Shown here: in pieces, positions 62,163 through 64,000 of the stretch
How positions within the stretch are numbered: position 1 is the first letter of the stretch
Layout: every line of letters begins with the position of its first letter
From: Cutaneotrichosporon cavernicola
Lineage: Eukaryota > Basidiomycota > Tremellomycetes > Trichosporonales > Trichosporonaceae
Assembly: GCF_030864355.1 (NCBI RefSeq)
Contig: NC_083398.1
Location: 248,001-312,000 of the forward strand
Length of the DNA stretch: 64,000 nucleotides
Reading direction: 5' to 3'
Translations under genes and position numbers: made by a program
Notes under the pieces: generated by a model
Told to the model about the DNA's origin: nothing
Databases searched by the model: none
Seen by the model: only the letters and a program-made list of their open reading frames with translations

Positions 62163-64000
62163 GCAAAGTATCTCTTTTGCATCGATCCCCTTGTGCGAGC
62201 CAATGCTTGTGGCAGCATCTGTTTGGAGGTGTGATTGACGGTCTGGCGATCGGCGTACCGGCAGCATACTGCCGGACAGGTTACTGATTGTTTAGATGGG
62301 AGGTCAGAGGTCGGCAACCCAGTCCTTCCCGCCCATCCCACATCGAGACCGAGACCAGAGTGCCAAAAATGTATCTAACAGCGGCATAGATCAACTTGGG
62401 CTGGTCGAGTGTCCAGACTGCAAACTGGTCTCACCAGAATGGTATGACTTGTCTCATCGGAAGTGCAACAACAAGGTGTTTAGTTGACCCAGTTCTTCCC
62501 CTCAGAGCTATTCTTGACACACTTTTCCCAAGCCCAGAATCTTTATTCCCAGGGCAATAAATCTTGCCGCGTTTGGCCTGAGATCGCTCTGGATATCAGG
62601 ATAGAACTCGAGCGCAGACCAGGAGACGAAGAAGCGAAAACGCGAAACGCCTCTAATCCTCGCGCAATCCACGCCACATGGCTTGATGGTGCGAGTAGAG
62701 TAACCCTGATTCCAGTCGGGAAAGGGATCGGCCGATTGGGATTTGAGGGACGTGTACCCGAAAACCAAAACCCAAACATGCAGGGATGCGACTGGCATTA
62801 CTCGACTCCATGCTTCGGATATGGAGTATTCAGAGATCCAGTTAACCTCAACGACTGACCGATGGGCGCGGGGCAGAAGAGAACAAAACAAAAATGGAGC
62901 CGAGTAAGAGTCGAATATCTGGAGGGGAGGCTGGGTTGGTTGCCAAATGCTTGTGCTGAATTGATTCAAGGGAATGTAGATCTACACAGATAAATGTTAC
63001 TAAATTACTTGGATTTGCTGATCCGAAGATCAATGCCGAAATAGTGAAGCATCTGGGGGACCAGTTACGAGTCCCGGAGGCGGAGCTGTGGAACGAGGGC
63101 CAACCAGTATGGGGATGCACGTCAACGGAATTGGATACTATGCGACATCTGAGTACGCAGATATATGGACCCGATTTAAGGTTAGTTCAATTGTAAGGCT
63201 ATCAAGAGTATAAAGAATCAAGTTTGAGGCTCTGAAACTCTGAACGAACTGGAGGACGCGACAGGTGGATAGGCCAGGCTGCGGGGCCAGATCAAGCCCC
63301 CGCTTTCCCTCTCCAGGTAGCGGCGGCAGTTAAACGTTGAGTGCCTCAAGGTGAGTTACAGCGGCCTGTTCTTCAGCTAGCAGTGACCTCGAGCACGGTT
63401 GAGGCATACATGTCAGTCACACGTTCCGCCGATCCGCCAGCCGCCCGGGCCAGCTGTTCCACGCTTGTCACCCCATGCGCAGGTGTGGGTCTGCATCAGA
63501 GATCGGCACGAGGTCAAAGCGCATCCGGGCTGGAGGAGGTCGAGATGCGCTTTGATCACGAGGTAGCGGCTTTCATAATATGTTTACAACCGGTACGCGC
63601 ACTTGACGAGGTTGCCCTGCTGAGCTAGTTGGGCGATGGATGTCTGGCCACACTCGCAAGTTAATGAACCGCCCGCGGCCGCGGTCGGACGAGCTTGCTG
63701 TCAACCGGTTGAACCTCAAAGTGGGCCCAGTCGAGGCACGCGTGAGAGATGCCCCAACCGCACGCGGGCCGGAGACCAGGCTCGTCGGAATGTTGAGGCC
63801 GTGCCGGGAGCCTTGCCCTCTCCCTGATCGTCCTTTTCGACTGATACCATCACTGGTTTGCCCACGGTACTCTTCCTACCTCCGATGGCGAGCTTTCGGT
63901 GACGGTATGAGCTCGGGCCCATGATGCGGAGCCAGTTGGCGAGAACAAGAATCACGAGCTCGCCGCAAGCGCCACCCAGGCGTTGACAGCGAGGTCGGCC
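62163..64000. other. Gene-poor right end with open-frame fragments
   Basis: No recognised gene. Fragments of interest are an open frame at 62296-62487 ending in a Cys/His pattern (ECPDCKLVSPEWYDLSHRKC), and an ATG-less open stretch at about 62960-63196. At the edge, 63640-63955 is open on both strands but carries no known domain, and a gene could continue past 64,000. Confidence 0.4.

Overview
The window is a piece of nuclear genome from a GC-rich fungus. Genes are dense, on both strands, and cut by many very short GT-AG introns with CTAAC/CTGAC-type branch sites a few bases before the AG. Sel1, polarisome, ATG4 and eIF3g gene structures, a tRNA-Ile with an intron, and a degenerate F-box-like relic point to a basidiomycete yeast of the Tremellomycetes, probably Trichosporonales. 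That placement is an inference; no rDNA or marker gene confirms it.

Left part (1-27,100). ORC2 (-) and RFC1 (+) are head to head over 197 bp. Next come an acidic Ala/Glu-rich protein with a BCL7-like N-terminus (-), a putative winged-helix protein (+), a small single-pass membrane protein (-) and BEM1 (-). A gene-poor 3.9 kb gap follows. Then come a Nif1/Dsf2-type Sel1-repeat protein (+), eIF3g/TIF35 (+, with two tiny leading exons) and a very large ATG4 (-).

Middle part (27,600-33,700). This is a more accessory island. It holds an Asl1-like GH128 glycosidase gene with an unresolved middle, a tandem array of small SANT/Myb-like genes (two intact, one pseudogene, one interrupted relic), and a secreted GH16 glucanase (-). 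After a 2 kb gap come PDX2/SNO1 (+), YPP1 (-), proteasome chaperone PAC2 (+) and SPA2 (-).

Right part (45,000-64,000). Here are a CAX-type Ca2+/H+ exchanger (-), tRNA-Ile(AAT), TMA20/MCTS1 (+) with a Lys/Gly-rich insert, a proline-rich unknown (+), an unresolved spliced locus, ILV2 (-) and a xylitol/sorbitol dehydrogenase (+). The last 4.8 kb hold no intact protein gene that I recognise: only tRNA-Thr(AGT), a degenerate F-box-like relic and fragments of open frame.

Functional themes: replication (ORC2, RFC1), polarity and membrane PI4P (BEM1, SPA2, YPP1), translation (eIF3g, TMA20), proteostasis (ATG4, PAC2), wall or polysaccharide hydrolysis (GH128, GH16), and metabolism (PDX2, ILV2, XYL2). 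I found no CRISPR array, intact transposon or secondary-metabolite cluster. Coordinates of spliced genes come from reading splice sites by eye; where exon sums are stated they close in frame.
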